Part shown: one piece after another, positions 8,007-16,546 of the stretch
Layout: every line of letters starts with the position of its first letter
Numbering within the stretch: position 1 is the first letter of the stretch
Origin: Pseudomonas marvdashtae
Lineage (GTDB): Bacteria; Pseudomonadota; Gammaproteobacteria; Pseudomonadales; Pseudomonadaceae
DNA length: 64,000 nt
Assembly (NCBI RefSeq): GCF_014268655.2
Contig: NZ_JABWQX020000001.1
Span: 3,936,001-4,000,000 of the forward strand
Reading direction: 5' to 3'
Translations under genes and position numbers: made by a program
The notes under the pieces: model-generated
Seen by the model: the letters and a program-made list of their open reading frames with translations, nothing else
What the model was told of the DNA's origin: nothing
The model's database searches: none

Positions 8007-9428
8007 TTATTTCCGCACGACCACCGCTTGGCCCTGGGGCTCCAGCGATTCCCGCTCGCGGTCAAAGGCCAGATAGTACTTGTTCACACTATTAACGTAG
8101 CTGACCGCGCCCATTCCCACCTGCTCCATGGCGATGCGCTCGACCTGGAAAAACCACTGGTTGGGGTTCAAGCCCCGCCGCCGAGCCTCGGCGCGCATAC
8201 CCTGGACCCGCTCGGGCCCCATGTTGTAGGCAGCCAGGACAAACGCCATGCGTTCGCGCTCGTTGAGCTTGGGGCTGGCGAAAAACTTGCGGCGGATCAT
8301 CGCCAGGTACTTGGCGCCGGCCTGCACATTGGCGTCGAGGTTCTGGATGTCATTGACCCCGACCCGCTGGGCCGCGGACGGCGTGATCTGCATCAGGCCC
8401 GTCGGGCCGCTGCCGCTGCGCGCATTGGGTTGCAGGGCCGACTCCTTGAACGCCAGCGCCGCCAGGTTGAGCCAGTCCATGCCCTGGGCCTGGGCATGCT
8501 TTTGCAGCACCGGGCGGAGTTTCTCCAGGCGCTGGCGATTGGCCCGGGCCAGCGGATAGTGAACTTGATACAAGCGGCGGTAGATACGCAGGAAGGCGGC
8601 ATCCGGGTTGGACGGGGCTTTATAGCCGGCGAGGAATCGATCGATACTCGCCCGCAGCATCGCGGCGTCGCGGTGTACGAACCAATATTCGTCGCTTGGC
8701 TCGCCAATCAGCAGTTGCCGGTCGAAACGCAGCTTGGGAAGAATCTTGCCCCAGCGTTCGGCGATGGGCTGCTCGACGATGGTCAGGTGGAAAATCCCGC
8801 CCTGGACCATCTCCAATACATCCTCGACCGCCAGGGTGGGATCGACCCATTCGATCTTGACGGGCTGCAGCTTGAGCAGCGCCAGCTTCTGGTTGATCTG
8901 GCTGACGGCGTCGCCCGCCGCACTGCCGTTGGGCAGGGCCAATGTCTTGCCGGACAGTTGTTCCACGCGCGTGTAGCGCTTCTCACCCTTGATGCCCACT
9001 AACAGCAAGGGCACATCGGTGCGGATCGGATCACTGGCGCTCACCGCATGGCCAGGTTGCGGCTCAAGCAACTCGCCTGGCGCCACCAGGTCCCCTTCCC
9101 CACGCTGCAAGGCGCCAAGCAATTGATCCTTGGCCTTGGGAATGATCTTGAGGGTGATTTCCTGGCCATCCCGGGCATGCCCGTTGAGGTATTGTTCGAA
9201 AGCCCGCAACCGATGATATTCGACGCCGATGGGTTGGCCCTGGACTTCACCGGAACTGTTGCGGCTCTGGTTGACCAATACTTTCAAGACCCGGCTGCTG
9301 CGGATTTGCGCCAGGTCGCGCACCGTGCCCGGCGCCACCACCTGCACCGGACCGGGCAGCCGCGCCTCGGCCGGCATCGGCAACAGCAACGAACCACATA
9401 GCAAAAGCAACACCTGGGGACGTGTCAT
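8007..9428 (-). CDS. MltF-like membrane-bound lytic transglycosylase
   Basis: 473 aa. It cleaves peptidoglycan glycan strands with formation of 1,6-anhydroMurNAc. A signal peptide (about 1-22) is followed by a periplasmic solute-binding-like domain (SBP_bac_3, about 45-290) and a C-terminal SLT domain (about 315-450). In the latter, AFKESALQPNARSGSGPTGLMQ holds the catalytic Glu and the GLMQ motif, followed by the AYNMGPERV motif. This is the MltF domain order, and the protein matches the second MltF-like enzyme found in Pseudomonas rather than E. coli MltF by context. The ATG at 9428 with GGAG upstream is the best start; the frame is open for 34 more codons upstream but that stretch has no signal-peptide character. 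Confidence 0.88.
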   Translation of the reverse strand: MTRPQVLLLLCGSLLLPMPAEARLPGPVQVVAPGTVRDLAQIRSSRVLKVLVNQSRNSSGEVQGQPIGVEYHRLRAFEQYLNGHARDGQEITLKIIPKAKDQLLGALQRGEGDLVAPGELLEPQPGHAVSASDPIRTDVPLLLVGIKGEKRYTRVEQLSGKTLALPNGSAAGDAVSQINQKLALLKLQPVKIEWVDPTLAVEDVLEMVQGGIFHLTIVEQPIAERWGKILPKLRFDRQLLIGEPSDEYWFVHRDAAMLRASIDRFLAGYKAPSNPDAAFLRIYRRLYQVHYPLARANRQRLEKLRPVLQKHAQAQGMDWLNLAALAFKESALQPNARSGSGPTGLMQITPSAAQRVGVNDIQNLDANVQAGAKYLAMIRRKFFASPKLNERERMAFVLAAYNMGPERVQGMRAEARRRGLNPNQWFFQVERIAMEQVGMGAVSYVNSVNKYYLAFDRERESLEPQGQAVVVRK

Positions 9429-9662
9429 CCACTCTCCGAATGGGTATTGCCGAGCCATCCTGTGGAAAACCGAGGCTGGACCGGACAAAACAGAGCACCT
9501 TGGGCGCTGAAAAGTGCGAAAGACTGGCACAACGATGGCAGCGACACCACCCCGACCCGTCTCGTGGCCTCAACAGACAGCCGCAACTCATTGTAGTTCT
9601 TGGCTTTTCTTATAAATCTACAGCTCTGATATGCTGGGCGGCCTTTGGGCCGAGGTAGCACC

Positions 9663-10472
9663 ATGCAACTCATCGATATCGGCGTCAACCTGACCAACCC
9701 CAGTTTCGCCGACAAACACCAGGCGGTGCTCGAGCGCGCCTATGAAGCCGGGGTCTGCCAACTGGTATTGATCGGCACCAGCATCGAGGGCAGCGAACAG
9801 GCCCTTGAACTCTGCCAGCAGCTTGACGCGCAAAGCGATCGGCTATTTTCCACGGCCGGCATTCATCCCCACAGCGCAAGCGATTGGACGGCCGACAGCG
9901 CCAGGCATTTGAAAGATCTGCTCAAGCACAATCGTGTCCGCGCGGTGGGTGAATGCGGGTTGGATTTCAATCGCGATTTCTCCCCCCGTCCGCAGCAGGA
10001 AAAAGTCCTGGAAGAACACCTCGCCCTCGCGGTGGAGTTGCAATTGCCGGTCTTTCTCCACGAGCGCGACGCCGACCAACGCTTGCTGGAGATACTCCGG
10101 GACTTTCGCGACCAGTTGCCTGCCGCCGTGGTGCATTGTTTTACCGGTGAGAAGAAAGCGCTGTTCAGCTATCTCGATCTGGACTTGCATATCGGTATCA
10201 CCGGCTGGATTTGTGACGAACGCCGAGGCACGCACCTTCACCCATTGGTGCGGGAAATCCGCCGCGGCCGGCTCATGCTCGAAAGCGACGCCCCCTACCT
10301 GCTGCCGCGCACGCTGCGGCCCAAACCCAAGAACGGTCGCAATGAGCCTGCCTACCTGACGGAAGTCCTGCGGGAAGTGGCCCTGCACCGGGGCGAAACC
10401 CAGGAAGACCTGGCGGCCCACAGCACAGCTTGCGCCCGGGCGTTTTTCGGCTTGCCCGCCCTTAGCGAATAA
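9663..10472 (+). CDS. tatD: TatD family metal-dependent deoxyribonuclease
   Basis: 269 aa TIM-barrel amidohydrolase-type enzyme; TatD proteins are 3'-5' exonucleases thought to act in DNA repair and fragmentation. Visible metal ligands: IDIGVNLTN at the N-terminus (the usual IDTHxHL is replaced by IDIGVNL, as in E. coli TatD itself), GECGLDFNR with the conserved Glu, FLHERDA, VHCFTG, and [11 protein letters not shown] with the Asp near residue 207. The ATG at 9663 follows a weak GAGG. It is divergent from the mltF-like gene across 234 bp, which must hold promoters for both genes; I see no other feature there. Confidence 0.88.
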   Translation: MQLIDIGVNLTNPSFADKHQAVLERAYEAGVCQLVLIGTSIEGSEQALELCQQLDAQSDRLFSTAGIHPHSASDWTADSARHLKDLLKHNRVRAVGECGLDFNRDFSPRPQQEKVLEEHLALAVELQLPVFLHERDADQRLLEILRDFRDQLPAAVVHCFTGEKKALFSYLDLDLHIGITGWICDERRGTHLHPLVREIRRGRLMLESDAPYLLPRTLRPKPKNGRNEPAYLTEVLREVALHRGETQEDLAAHSTACARAFFGLPALSE

Positions 10473-10577
10473 ACCGAATCCCTTGTCCGTTGACCCACAT
10501 CAAAACCCCGGCACCTGGATAGCTGCACAATACTGGCACCTTGCCAATGCTGTTTCCGCTATCAGAGAAGACCTTCC

Positions 10578-11795
10578 ATGGGTGCCTGGCTTAGCAATAT
10601 CTCGCTGAAGTATAAATTCTGGGCGGTCAATGCGGTCGCCTTTGTCACAACGTTGCTGTTAGTGCTCTATGCCATGCACCTTGAACAGCAGGTCCGAAGC
10701 GTGAGCCTGGGCCAGGTGTTCGGCGAACGCTTCAGTCAATATGCAGTGGCGGTGTTTGTGCTGATGCTGGCGATGCTCGGTGCGTCGCAATTATTGATCC
10801 GCTTTCTGCTCAGTCAGCTCAACACCTTGAAAGACGTGATGCTGCATGTGGAGAAGACCGGCGACCTGTCCGCCCGCGTGCCTTTGGCCTGCCGGGACGA
10901 AGTGGGCCAGATGGCCGCCGCGTTCAACGCGATGCAGGCGGGTTACCAGCGCGTGGTCGACACCGTTGCCAGCACCGCTCGGCAACTGGACAGCGGCGCG
11001 GCGCGCCTGGCATCGAGCATGAACGACGTGCGCCAAGGCATGCTCGGCCAGCAGAGCGAGACCGACCAGGCCGCCACCGCGATCAATGAGATGTCCGCCA
11101 CGGTTTATCACATCGCCCAGCACGCCGGCGCCACCCGCGACCTGTCGAAAACCACCGACACGCTGGCCGGCAACGGCCGCGAAGTCGTCAGCCGCGTACA
11201 GCAGTCAATTACCGGATTGTCCACCGGCGTGCAGCAGACCGCCGAGATGATCCAGCGGCTGGCCGAAGACAGCCAGAAGATCAACAGTGTGGTCAGCGTG
11301 ATCCACAGCATCGCCGAGCAAACCAACCTGCTGGCCCTCAATGCCGCCATCGAAGCGGCGCGGGCCGGGGAAATGGGCCGGGGTTTTGCCGTGGTGGCCG
11401 ATGAGGTCCGCAACCTGGCCAAGCGGGTCCAAGCCTCGACCGATGAAATCACCACGATGGTGTCGGCGTTGCAGGCAGGAACCCGCGACGCGGTGGATTT
11501 CATGCAAGAGAGTTCGCTCAAGGCCGACGATTGCGTACAACAGGCGTGCGAGGCTGGTGACGCGTTGGCGCAGATCACTGAAGCAGTGGCGCAAATGCGC
11601 GAGAGCAACACTCAGATTGCCGTCGCAGCCGAGCAGCAAAGCCATGTCGCCGAAGAAATGAACCGAGCGGTGGTGAGTATCCGCGACGTGACCGAAAACA
11701 CCGTGCGCCAGACCGTGGACTCAGCCACCACCAGCCATGAACTGGCGACGCTGGCGGGGGCGTTGAACAGGGCGATTGGGCAACTCAAGCTTTAG
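10578..11795 (+). CDS. Methyl-accepting chemotaxis protein with no periplasmic sensor domain
   Basis: 405 aa. It should signal to CheA/CheW at the cell pole. Two membrane helices (about 14-33 and 55-78) are separated by only some 20 residues, so there is no room for a ligand-binding domain. HAMP follows (about 79-130, with DLSARVPL and [13 protein letters not shown]), then the MA signalling domain with the hairpin tip sequence [20 protein letters not shown] at about 236-255. No CheR/CheB-tethering NWETF pentapeptide at the C-terminus. Such short receptors may sense membrane or cytoplasmic state or work in mixed arrays. No che genes are nearby. The 105 bp before it hold no obvious sigma-28 or sigma-54 promoter that I can defend. 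Confidence 0.9.
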   Translation: MGAWLSNISLKYKFWAVNAVAFVTTLLLVLYAMHLEQQVRSVSLGQVFGERFSQYAVAVFVLMLAMLGASQLLIRFLLSQLNTLKDVMLHVEKTGDLSARVPLACRDEVGQMAAAFNAMQAGYQRVVDTVASTARQLDSGAARLASSMNDVRQGMLGQQSETDQAATAINEMSATVYHIAQHAGATRDLSKTTDTLAGNGREVVSRVQQSITGLSTGVQQTAEMIQRLAEDSQKINSVVSVIHSIAEQTNLLALNAAIEAARAGEMGRGFAVVADEVRNLAKRVQASTDEITTMVSALQAGTRDAVDFMQESSLKADDCVQQACEAGDALAQITEAVAQMRESNTQIAVAAEQQSHVAEEMNRAVVSIRDVTENTVRQTVDSATTSHELATLAGALNRAIGQLKL

Positions 11796-11807
11796 ACATT
11801 CTGCCTT

Positions 11808-11938
11808 TGTGGCGAGGGAGCTTGCTCCCGCTGGGCTGCACAGCAGCCCCTCAAGAGAATACTCATTTAGCCTGACACACCGCACCTGCTGTTTGGGTCC
11901 GCTTCGCGGCCCAGCAAGAGCAAGCTCCCTCGCCACAA
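11808..11938. repeat. REPIN: two inverted REP elements, TGTGGCGAGGGAGC type
   Basis: Two copies of the Pseudomonas REP sequence (GTGGCGAGGGAGCTTGCTC core) face each other at 11808-11850 and 11895-11938, with about 45 bp of unrelated sequence between. Each copy carries its own internal palindrome. It follows the chemoreceptor gene and could work as an mRNA stabiliser or terminator. The rest of this gap (11939-12085) shows no gene. Confidence 0.85.
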
Positions 11939-12085
11939 GAGCAGTCAACATAACCACAAAAGCAGTCGTCGACATAAATACGCTATAGCCGCCTATCGTT
12001 GCGATAGTCAACCGCGATTCGCCGCCCTGCCCGGCCCAGCCTATTCTTGGGTTATTCGGACTTCACGGACTCAAGGAACAGCATC

Positions 12086-12448
12086 ATGGGCAAACGTCAC
12101 CCCAACCTTCCGGCCTGGCAATGGCGCGCCTACCCCGAGAATCATCGCCATCCGGCCAACCTGGTCCTGCACCTGATCGCGGTGCCGCTGTTCATCATTG
12201 CCTTTCTACTGATCGTATCGGGCGTCTTCAGCCTGAGCCTGGGTGATGTCGCCATCGGCGTGATCGGGCTGCTCGCCGCGCTGGGGTTGCAGCGCCACGG
12301 CCATAGCCTGGAAAAACAGGCATCCGAGCCGTTCAGCGACCGCAAGGACGCAATGTCGCGCCTGCTGGTGGAACAATTCCTGACCTTTCCTCGATTTTTC
12401 CTCAGCGGTGGCTGGTGGCGCGCCTGGCGGGAACGCCACCGTCACTGA
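12086..12448 (+). CDS. DUF962 / Mpo1-like membrane protein
   Basis: 120 aa. Two hydrophobic segments (about 27-45 and 48-66) follow a short polar start. The motif NHRHPANLVLHLIAVPLF, with its spaced His, and QRHGHSLEK further on match the DUF962 family, whose yeast member Mpo1 is an Fe2+-dependent dioxygenase in alpha-oxidation of 2-hydroxy fatty acids; His residues bind the metal. Whether the bacterial protein has that activity is an inference. The ATG at 12086 gives MGKRHPN; an upstream reading from an alternative start adds 13 residues without support. It converges on the thioesterase gene with 14 bp between stops. Confidence 0.7.
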   Translation: MGKRHPNLPAWQWRAYPENHRHPANLVLHLIAVPLFIIAFLLIVSGVFSLSLGDVAIGVIGLLAALGLQRHGHSLEKQASEPFSDRKDAMSRLLVEQFLTFPRFFLSGGWWRAWRERHRH

Positions 12449-12462
12449 ATCGCCGAAACGCC

Positions 12463-13260
12463 TCAGCCGAAAATCGTTACTGTCTGCCGGCTCATGGCGA
12501 TCAGACGACCGTCGGCACTCCAGAATTTCGCCGCGACATGGCCATAACCGTCCTGGGCATGTTCGATCTCGGCCAGGTACTGGCACCAATCCAGCGTAGT
12601 CAGCTCCAGCAGCGGCTGGACGAACTCGATGGTCCAGGTGAGCGTGCTACCGGGTGCCATTTGCGTGAGGTGCGGCAACAAGGCCGGCGGCCAGGCGTCC
12701 ACCAGTGCCAGGATGTGGCCCTCGTCCAGCGGCTCTTCTTTCACATCACCGCGCAAACGCACCCAGCCGCCCATGCTGCGGGATTTATTGCCGGTGAAGG
12801 GTAATCCGCCGACACTCCAGCGCATCGCCAGGTGCCGCATGAACTCTGGGGTGGCGCCTTTGATATAGGGCAACTCCTGGCACTGTTCGACAGCCTTGAA
12901 TTGCGGCGCGGGATCAGCCTGCACCGCCACGACCGAGGATCGTGACGCGCCAAAACTGCCCTGGATGATCGTCACCACCTGCCCGTCCTGCACGGCGCGC
13001 CCCAACACTTGGCTGACGGCCTTGCCTTCACGCAATACGTCGACTTGGAAACTCACCGGCACGTCGGGCGCGACCGGGCCGACAAAGGTAATCGCCAGCG
13101 AACGAACCGGGCGATCCGCCGGAACGCGCGCACGCATCGCCTCGTATTGCAGCGCCGCCACCAGGCCGCCAAAACTGGCACGTCCCTGGCCCCATTCAGG
13201 CGGGATCGTCACGGCATCTGGCTGATGGCGCACGGTGTCGATCAAATCGGAAAAGCGCAT
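12463..13260 (-). CDS. Acyl-CoA thioesterase, double hot-dog family
   Basis: 265 aa, the size of a TesB-like or 4HBT_3 protein with two fused hot-dog domains (about 10-115 and 135-262). ASFGGLVAALQYEAM near residue 28 is the usual GG/GQ helix of the first hot-dog, PVRSLAITFVGPVAPDVPV the following strand, and SMGGWVRLRGD with LALVDAWPP the second domain. These enzymes release free fatty acids from CoA esters. The natural substrate cannot be told from the sequence. It is monocistronic; the ATG at 13260 is the only good start. Confidence 0.8.
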   Translation of the reverse strand: MRFSDLIDTVRHQPDAVTIPPEWGQGRASFGGLVAALQYEAMRARVPADRPVRSLAITFVGPVAPDVPVSFQVDVLREGKAVSQVLGRAVQDGQVVTIIQGSFGASRSSVVAVQADPAPQFKAVEQCQELPYIKGATPEFMRHLAMRWSVGGLPFTGNKSRSMGGWVRLRGDVKEEPLDEGHILALVDAWPPALLPHLTQMAPGSTLTWTIEFVQPLLELTTLDWCQYLAEIEHAQDGYGHVAAKFWSADGRLIAMSRQTVTIFG

Positions 13261-13384
13261 GGCTACCTCGAAGACAGGGAAAACGATGAAGGATCTTAAC
13301 TATCCCGAGCGGGCAGTACAGCGCTCATTCCGGCCAAAGAGACTGACAGAAAAGCCGTAAACCTCGAATCCCACCATCAGTCCT

Positions 13385-13417
13385 TGCGCGAGCGAGCTCG
13401 CGCAGGGCTGTTTTTTT
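13385..13417 (+). repeat. REP-like hairpin with T tract
   Basis: An 8-bp perfect stem (13385-13392 with 13397-13404), core GCGCGAGCGAGCTCGCGC, lies in the 160-bp gap between the thioesterase gene and the CHAD gene. It is followed by seven T on the plus strand (13411-13417). No plus-strand gene ends here, and for the minus-strand CHAD gene the T tract is on the wrong side, so I read it as a degenerate REP element rather than a working terminator. Confidence 0.5.
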
Positions 13418-13421
13418 CGAT

Positions 13422-14183
13422 TCAGGATTTATCGAAGCAACTGGCGATGAGTTTATCGAGCACCCGATCGGACTTGGCCTCGGCCTTCTCCATGGTGATC
13501 CGCCAGACGGGTACGCAGGATTGCAGGTCGTGTTCCTGCTCGGCCCGCGCCAGCCATTGCCAGCAATCGTGCCAGTCGCCCAGCGCACCTTGGGCGGACT
13601 TGAGTCGGGGCATGGCCGCTTTCGGCAAACGATCGAGTTCGGGATAGGCTTCGATGGCGTAGCGCACGCGCTTGATCAGCAGGCGCAGTCGGTGGCGGTC
13701 ATGGGCCGGATCGCGCAAGGCCTCGCCGAGTTTCTTCCATTGCTTGTCGAGGCGTTTTTCGATGCGTTTGCGCAAGCCCGCGAGCAAGCCCTGGCGCTGG
13801 GCGGCGCGGATGAAGCGCGGGAACGCGTCGAGGATCATCAACAAATGCGCCAATTCCTGGCTGCTGGCTACGGCGGGATAGGCTTCGGCCATTTGCACCT
13901 GGCGCCGCTGCGCGGCCTCGACCTTGCCGTGCTGCTCAAGGTAGGCCGCCAGTACTTCGCGATCGCGCAACGGCGTGGTCAAGGTGCCGACCGCCGACGC
14001 GGCTGTTTCCAGCTGTTCAACACCGGGCAAACCGCGCAACGGGCGAAGCAGGCTGCGCAAACGCCGGACCGTGGTCCGCAGGTCGTGCAATGCTTCGCTG
14101 TCGGTTTGGGCATTCAAGCGGGCCTGACAGGCCAACAAGCGAACTTCCAGGCCCACTATCCGGGCCACCAGCCGATCAATCAT
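13422..14183 (-). CDS. CHAD domain protein
   Basis: 253 aa, all alpha-helical. CHAD (conserved histidine alpha-helical domain) proteins bind inorganic polyphosphate through a basic channel. The repeat signature appears twice: HDLRTTVRRLRSLLRPLRG near residue 33 and HRLRLLIKRVRYAIEAYPE near residue 165, each with the characteristic His and basic residues. The protein is a stand-alone CHAD without the CYTH domain seen in some relatives. No polyphosphate kinase or phosphatase gene is nearby. It lies 39 bp downstream of the small lipoprotein gene on the same strand, and the two may be cotranscribed. Confidence 0.88.
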   Translation of the reverse strand: MIDRLVARIVGLEVRLLACQARLNAQTDSEALHDLRTTVRRLRSLLRPLRGLPGVEQLETAASAVGTLTTPLRDREVLAAYLEQHGKVEAAQRRQVQMAEAYPAVASSQELAHLLMILDAFPRFIRAAQRQGLLAGLRKRIEKRLDKQWKKLGEALRDPAHDRHRLRLLIKRVRYAIEAYPELDRLPKAAMPRLKSAQGALGDWHDCWQWLARAEQEHDLQSCVPVWRITMEKAEAKSDRVLDKLIASCFDKS

Positions 14184-14222
14184 GGGCCTGCTCCGTGCGC
14201 AGCTTCGCGTTGCAAGATGTCT

Positions 14223-14513
14223 TTACCGTCCCGCGCGGGACTCGCGGATGTAGAAGCGCGCCTTCTCGGCTTTATTGGCGCAGCCTTCGAACGCTTCGAA
14301 TTGCTGCTGGGTCTTGGCGCCGGTCAGCAACGACAGGGCCTTGGAATAGCTGACGGTACCGGCAAAACCTTCGGCCTTGGCCAGGTCCAGTTCCCGCCAG
14401 GCGCTGTCGAGCTGGCTGCCGCAACTGTCGCGGTAAGCGGTCTTGCCGGCACAACCGGCCAAGGCCAGAACCATCAGGGATGCCACCAAGGGCAGGCAGA
14501 TCCGGGCTTTCAT
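14223..14513 (-). CDS. Small predicted lipoprotein, 96 aa
   Basis: A lipoprotein signal peptide ends in LALAGC, so the mature protein begins at Cys near residue 20 and is lipid-anchored. The next residues (AGK) lack an inner-membrane retention Asp at +2, so outer-membrane sorting is expected. Two more Cys (CGSQ near residue 31 and GCAN near residue 78) could form a disulfide. The start is the ATG at 14513 with GAGG eight bases upstream; a GTG at 14522 is an alternative. I do not recognise the family. It stands first in a possible two-gene unit with the CHAD gene. Confidence 0.75.
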   Translation of the reverse strand: MKARICLPLVASLMVLALAGCAGKTAYRDSCGSQLDSAWRELDLAKAEGFAGTVSYSKALSLLTGAKTQQQFEAFEGCANKAEKARFYIRESRAGR

Positions 14514-14722
14514 CGATAACACCTCAAGTCAGGTCAAACAGTCGTGCTGGTAAGACGGTTTCGCCGGCAAAAAGTGCCTCGGCTCGACCGCTATATTCAA
14601 GTGTGGACGGAGCATACGCATATGCCGTCGCGGCGTGTCAAAAAACGACGTCCGCGCCACAACGATTGAGCCTGGCCCTCGATGCGTGCATTGTTGGTGT
14701 CTGTTCGACAAGAGGCCAGCTC

Positions 14723-15760
14723 ATGACAAAACGTGTCGCATTGGTATTGGGCTCGGGCGGCGCCCGGGGCTATGCCCATATCGGAGTGATCGAGGAAATC
14801 GAGCGACGCGGCTACGATATTGCCTGCATCGCCGGTTGCTCCATGGGTGCCGTCGTGGGCGGGATCTACGCCGCCGGCAAGCTCAAGGATTATCGCGACT
14901 GGATCGAGAGCCTTGATTACCTGGACGTGCTCCGGTTGGTGGACGTCAGTTTCCGCCTCGGGGCAATTCGCGGTGAAAAAGTCTTCGGGCAAATCCGCAA
15001 GATTGTCGGCGAACTCAACATCGAAGACCTGCGCATTCCCTACACGGCGGTCGCCACCGACCTCACCAACCAGCAGGAAATCTGGTTCCAGGAAGGCTGC
15101 CTGCACCAGGCGATGCGGGCCTCGGCGGCGATTCCCAGCCTGTTCACCCCCGTCATGCAAGGCAATCGCATGCTGGTGGATGGCGGCCTGCTCAATCCGC
15201 TGCCGATCGTGCCGGTGGTGTCGAGCCATTGCGACCTGATCATTGCGGTCAACCTCAATGCCACCAACCAGAAACAATACAAGCTGCCGGTGATCCAGCG
15301 CCCCGCCGCGTTCCGGCGGCGCTTCGACACCCTTGTCAGCTCCCTGGGTTCACGGCTGCCGTTTCGCCGCAAACAAGCCGAGCAATTGTTGCTGTTGGAG
15401 CAGGAAGCCCTCAAGGCCGAGGCCGCCGACATCAACCCGTGGATCGAATCCGCCGAGCCCGAGGGCCAGCAACCGGCCGCCGCGCCGCAAACCGAAGGTG
15501 CGCCAAGATCCGCCACCGGCTCGTTCATCATCGATAACGTCGGGCCGGCCTCGTTGCTGGACTTGATCAACCAGAGCTTCGAGGTGATGCAGACTTCGCT
15601 GGCGCAATACAAGATTGCCGGTTATCCGCCGGATGTGCTGATCAACGTGCCAAAACGGGTGTGTCGGTTCTTCGAGTTCTACAAGGCGCCGGAGCTGATC
15701 GCGTTGGGGCGGGAGATTGCCAGCGATACCTTGGATCGGTATGAGCGTGAGCAGAACTAG
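14723..15760 (+). CDS. Patatin-like phospholipase, RssA type
   Basis: 345 aa. The patatin domain (about 1-200) has the oxyanion loop GSGGARGY at residue 10, the nucleophile elbow GCSMG at about 40-44, and the catalytic Asp in DGGLLNPLP at about 155-163, so the Ser-Asp dyad is intact. It should hydrolyse acyl esters in the cytoplasm or at the membrane. The C-terminal 140 residues include a low-complexity Ala/Glu/Pro linker and a helical end and are longer than in E. coli RssA. The ATG at 14723 is used, with AAGAGG upstream; the frame is open for 81 codons further but that part has no coding character. It converges on kdpE. Confidence 0.88.
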   Translation: MTKRVALVLGSGGARGYAHIGVIEEIERRGYDIACIAGCSMGAVVGGIYAAGKLKDYRDWIESLDYLDVLRLVDVSFRLGAIRGEKVFGQIRKIVGELNIEDLRIPYTAVATDLTNQQEIWFQEGCLHQAMRASAAIPSLFTPVMQGNRMLVDGGLLNPLPIVPVVSSHCDLIIAVNLNATNQKQYKLPVIQRPAAFRRRFDTLVSSLGSRLPFRRKQAEQLLLLEQEALKAEAADINPWIESAEPEGQQPAAAPQTEGAPRSATGSFIIDNVGPASLLDLINQSFEVMQTSLAQYKIAGYPPDVLINVPKRVCRFFEFYKAPELIALGREIASDTLDRYEREQN

Positions 15761-15799
15761 AATTGAGCAGGCTTCCTGTGACTGACTCAAGCGCTTGGA

Positions 15800-16498
15800 C
15801 TAAGCACCCGCCTCTTCCAACAACCGATACCCCACCCCCGGCTCTGTCACGATGAAGCGTGGCCGAGTCGGATCGTCGGCCAGTTTCTGGCGCAGGTGGC
15901 CGACAACGATGCGCAGGTAATGGCTGTCTTCGACGTGGGTCGGTCCCCAGATGTCCTTGAGCAGTTGCTGCTGGGTGATGACCCGTCCCGGATGCCGGGC
16001 CAGTTGCGCCAACACCGCGTATTCCTTGCGGGTCAGGGCCACTTCGGTGCCGTCCAGCAACACCCGGCGATAGGCCAGGTCCACGGTCAGCGCGCCGAAC
16101 GTCAGCGCCGCTTCCTGGGCCTCGCCTGCCGGTGCCTGGCGCAACAGCGCGCGCACGCGGGCCAGGAACTCCTGGATGCCAAACGGCTTGGTCACGTAGT
16201 CATTCGCGCCGTTGTCCAGCGCCTCGACTTTCTGCGCCTCGCTGGCGCGCACCGAGAGCACCAGGACGGGCGCCGTCGACCATTGACGAAACTCGCGCAG
16301 CACTTGCTGGCCGTCCATGTCCGGCAGGCCCAGGTCGAGTACCAACAGGTCGGGCTTGTTCAGCGCCGCCTGGGCCAGGCCCGCGGCGCCGGTGTCGGCT
16401 TCGAGCACCTTATAGCCTTGTGAGGCCAGGCTGATGCGCAGGAATTTGCGGATCTGCGGTTCGTCATCGATGACCAAAAGGGTCGCGCTCTGGCTCAT
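15800..16498 (-). CDS. kdpE: KdpE, response regulator for potassium uptake
   Basis: 232 aa, OmpR family. The receiver domain (1-120) has the acidic pair (DDE) near residue 11, the phosphorylated Asp in LLVLDLGLPDMDG near residue 55, and the Lys in NDYVTKPFG near residue 106. The winged-helix DNA-binding domain (about 130-228) ends with VVGHLRQKLADDPTRPRFIVTEPGVGYRL. When phosphorylated by KdpD it activates kdpFABC. It follows kdpD by 48 bp and is the last gene of the operon. Confidence 0.96.
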   Translation of the reverse strand: MSQSATLLVIDDEPQIRKFLRISLASQGYKVLEADTGAAGLAQAALNKPDLLVLDLGLPDMDGQQVLREFRQWSTAPVLVLSVRASEAQKVEALDNGANDYVTKPFGIQEFLARVRALLRQAPAGEAQEAALTFGALTVDLAYRRVLLDGTEVALTRKEYAVLAQLARHPGRVITQQQLLKDIWGPTHVEDSHYLRIVVGHLRQKLADDPTRPRFIVTEPGVGYRLLEEAGA

Positions 16499-16546
16499 GG
16501 GGTCCGTTCATCACAGTCAAGTGGCGAGAGCATAACGCAGCGCCGT

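Noticed and set aside
8028..9002. A 324-codon plus-strand frame opposite the mltF-like gene
   Set aside because: Antisense shadow; the transglycosylase frame has all its motifs and a signal peptide.
13385..13417. The hairpin plus T tract as a terminator of the CHAD gene
   Set aside because: The T tract follows the hairpin on the plus strand, while the CHAD gene is on the minus strand.
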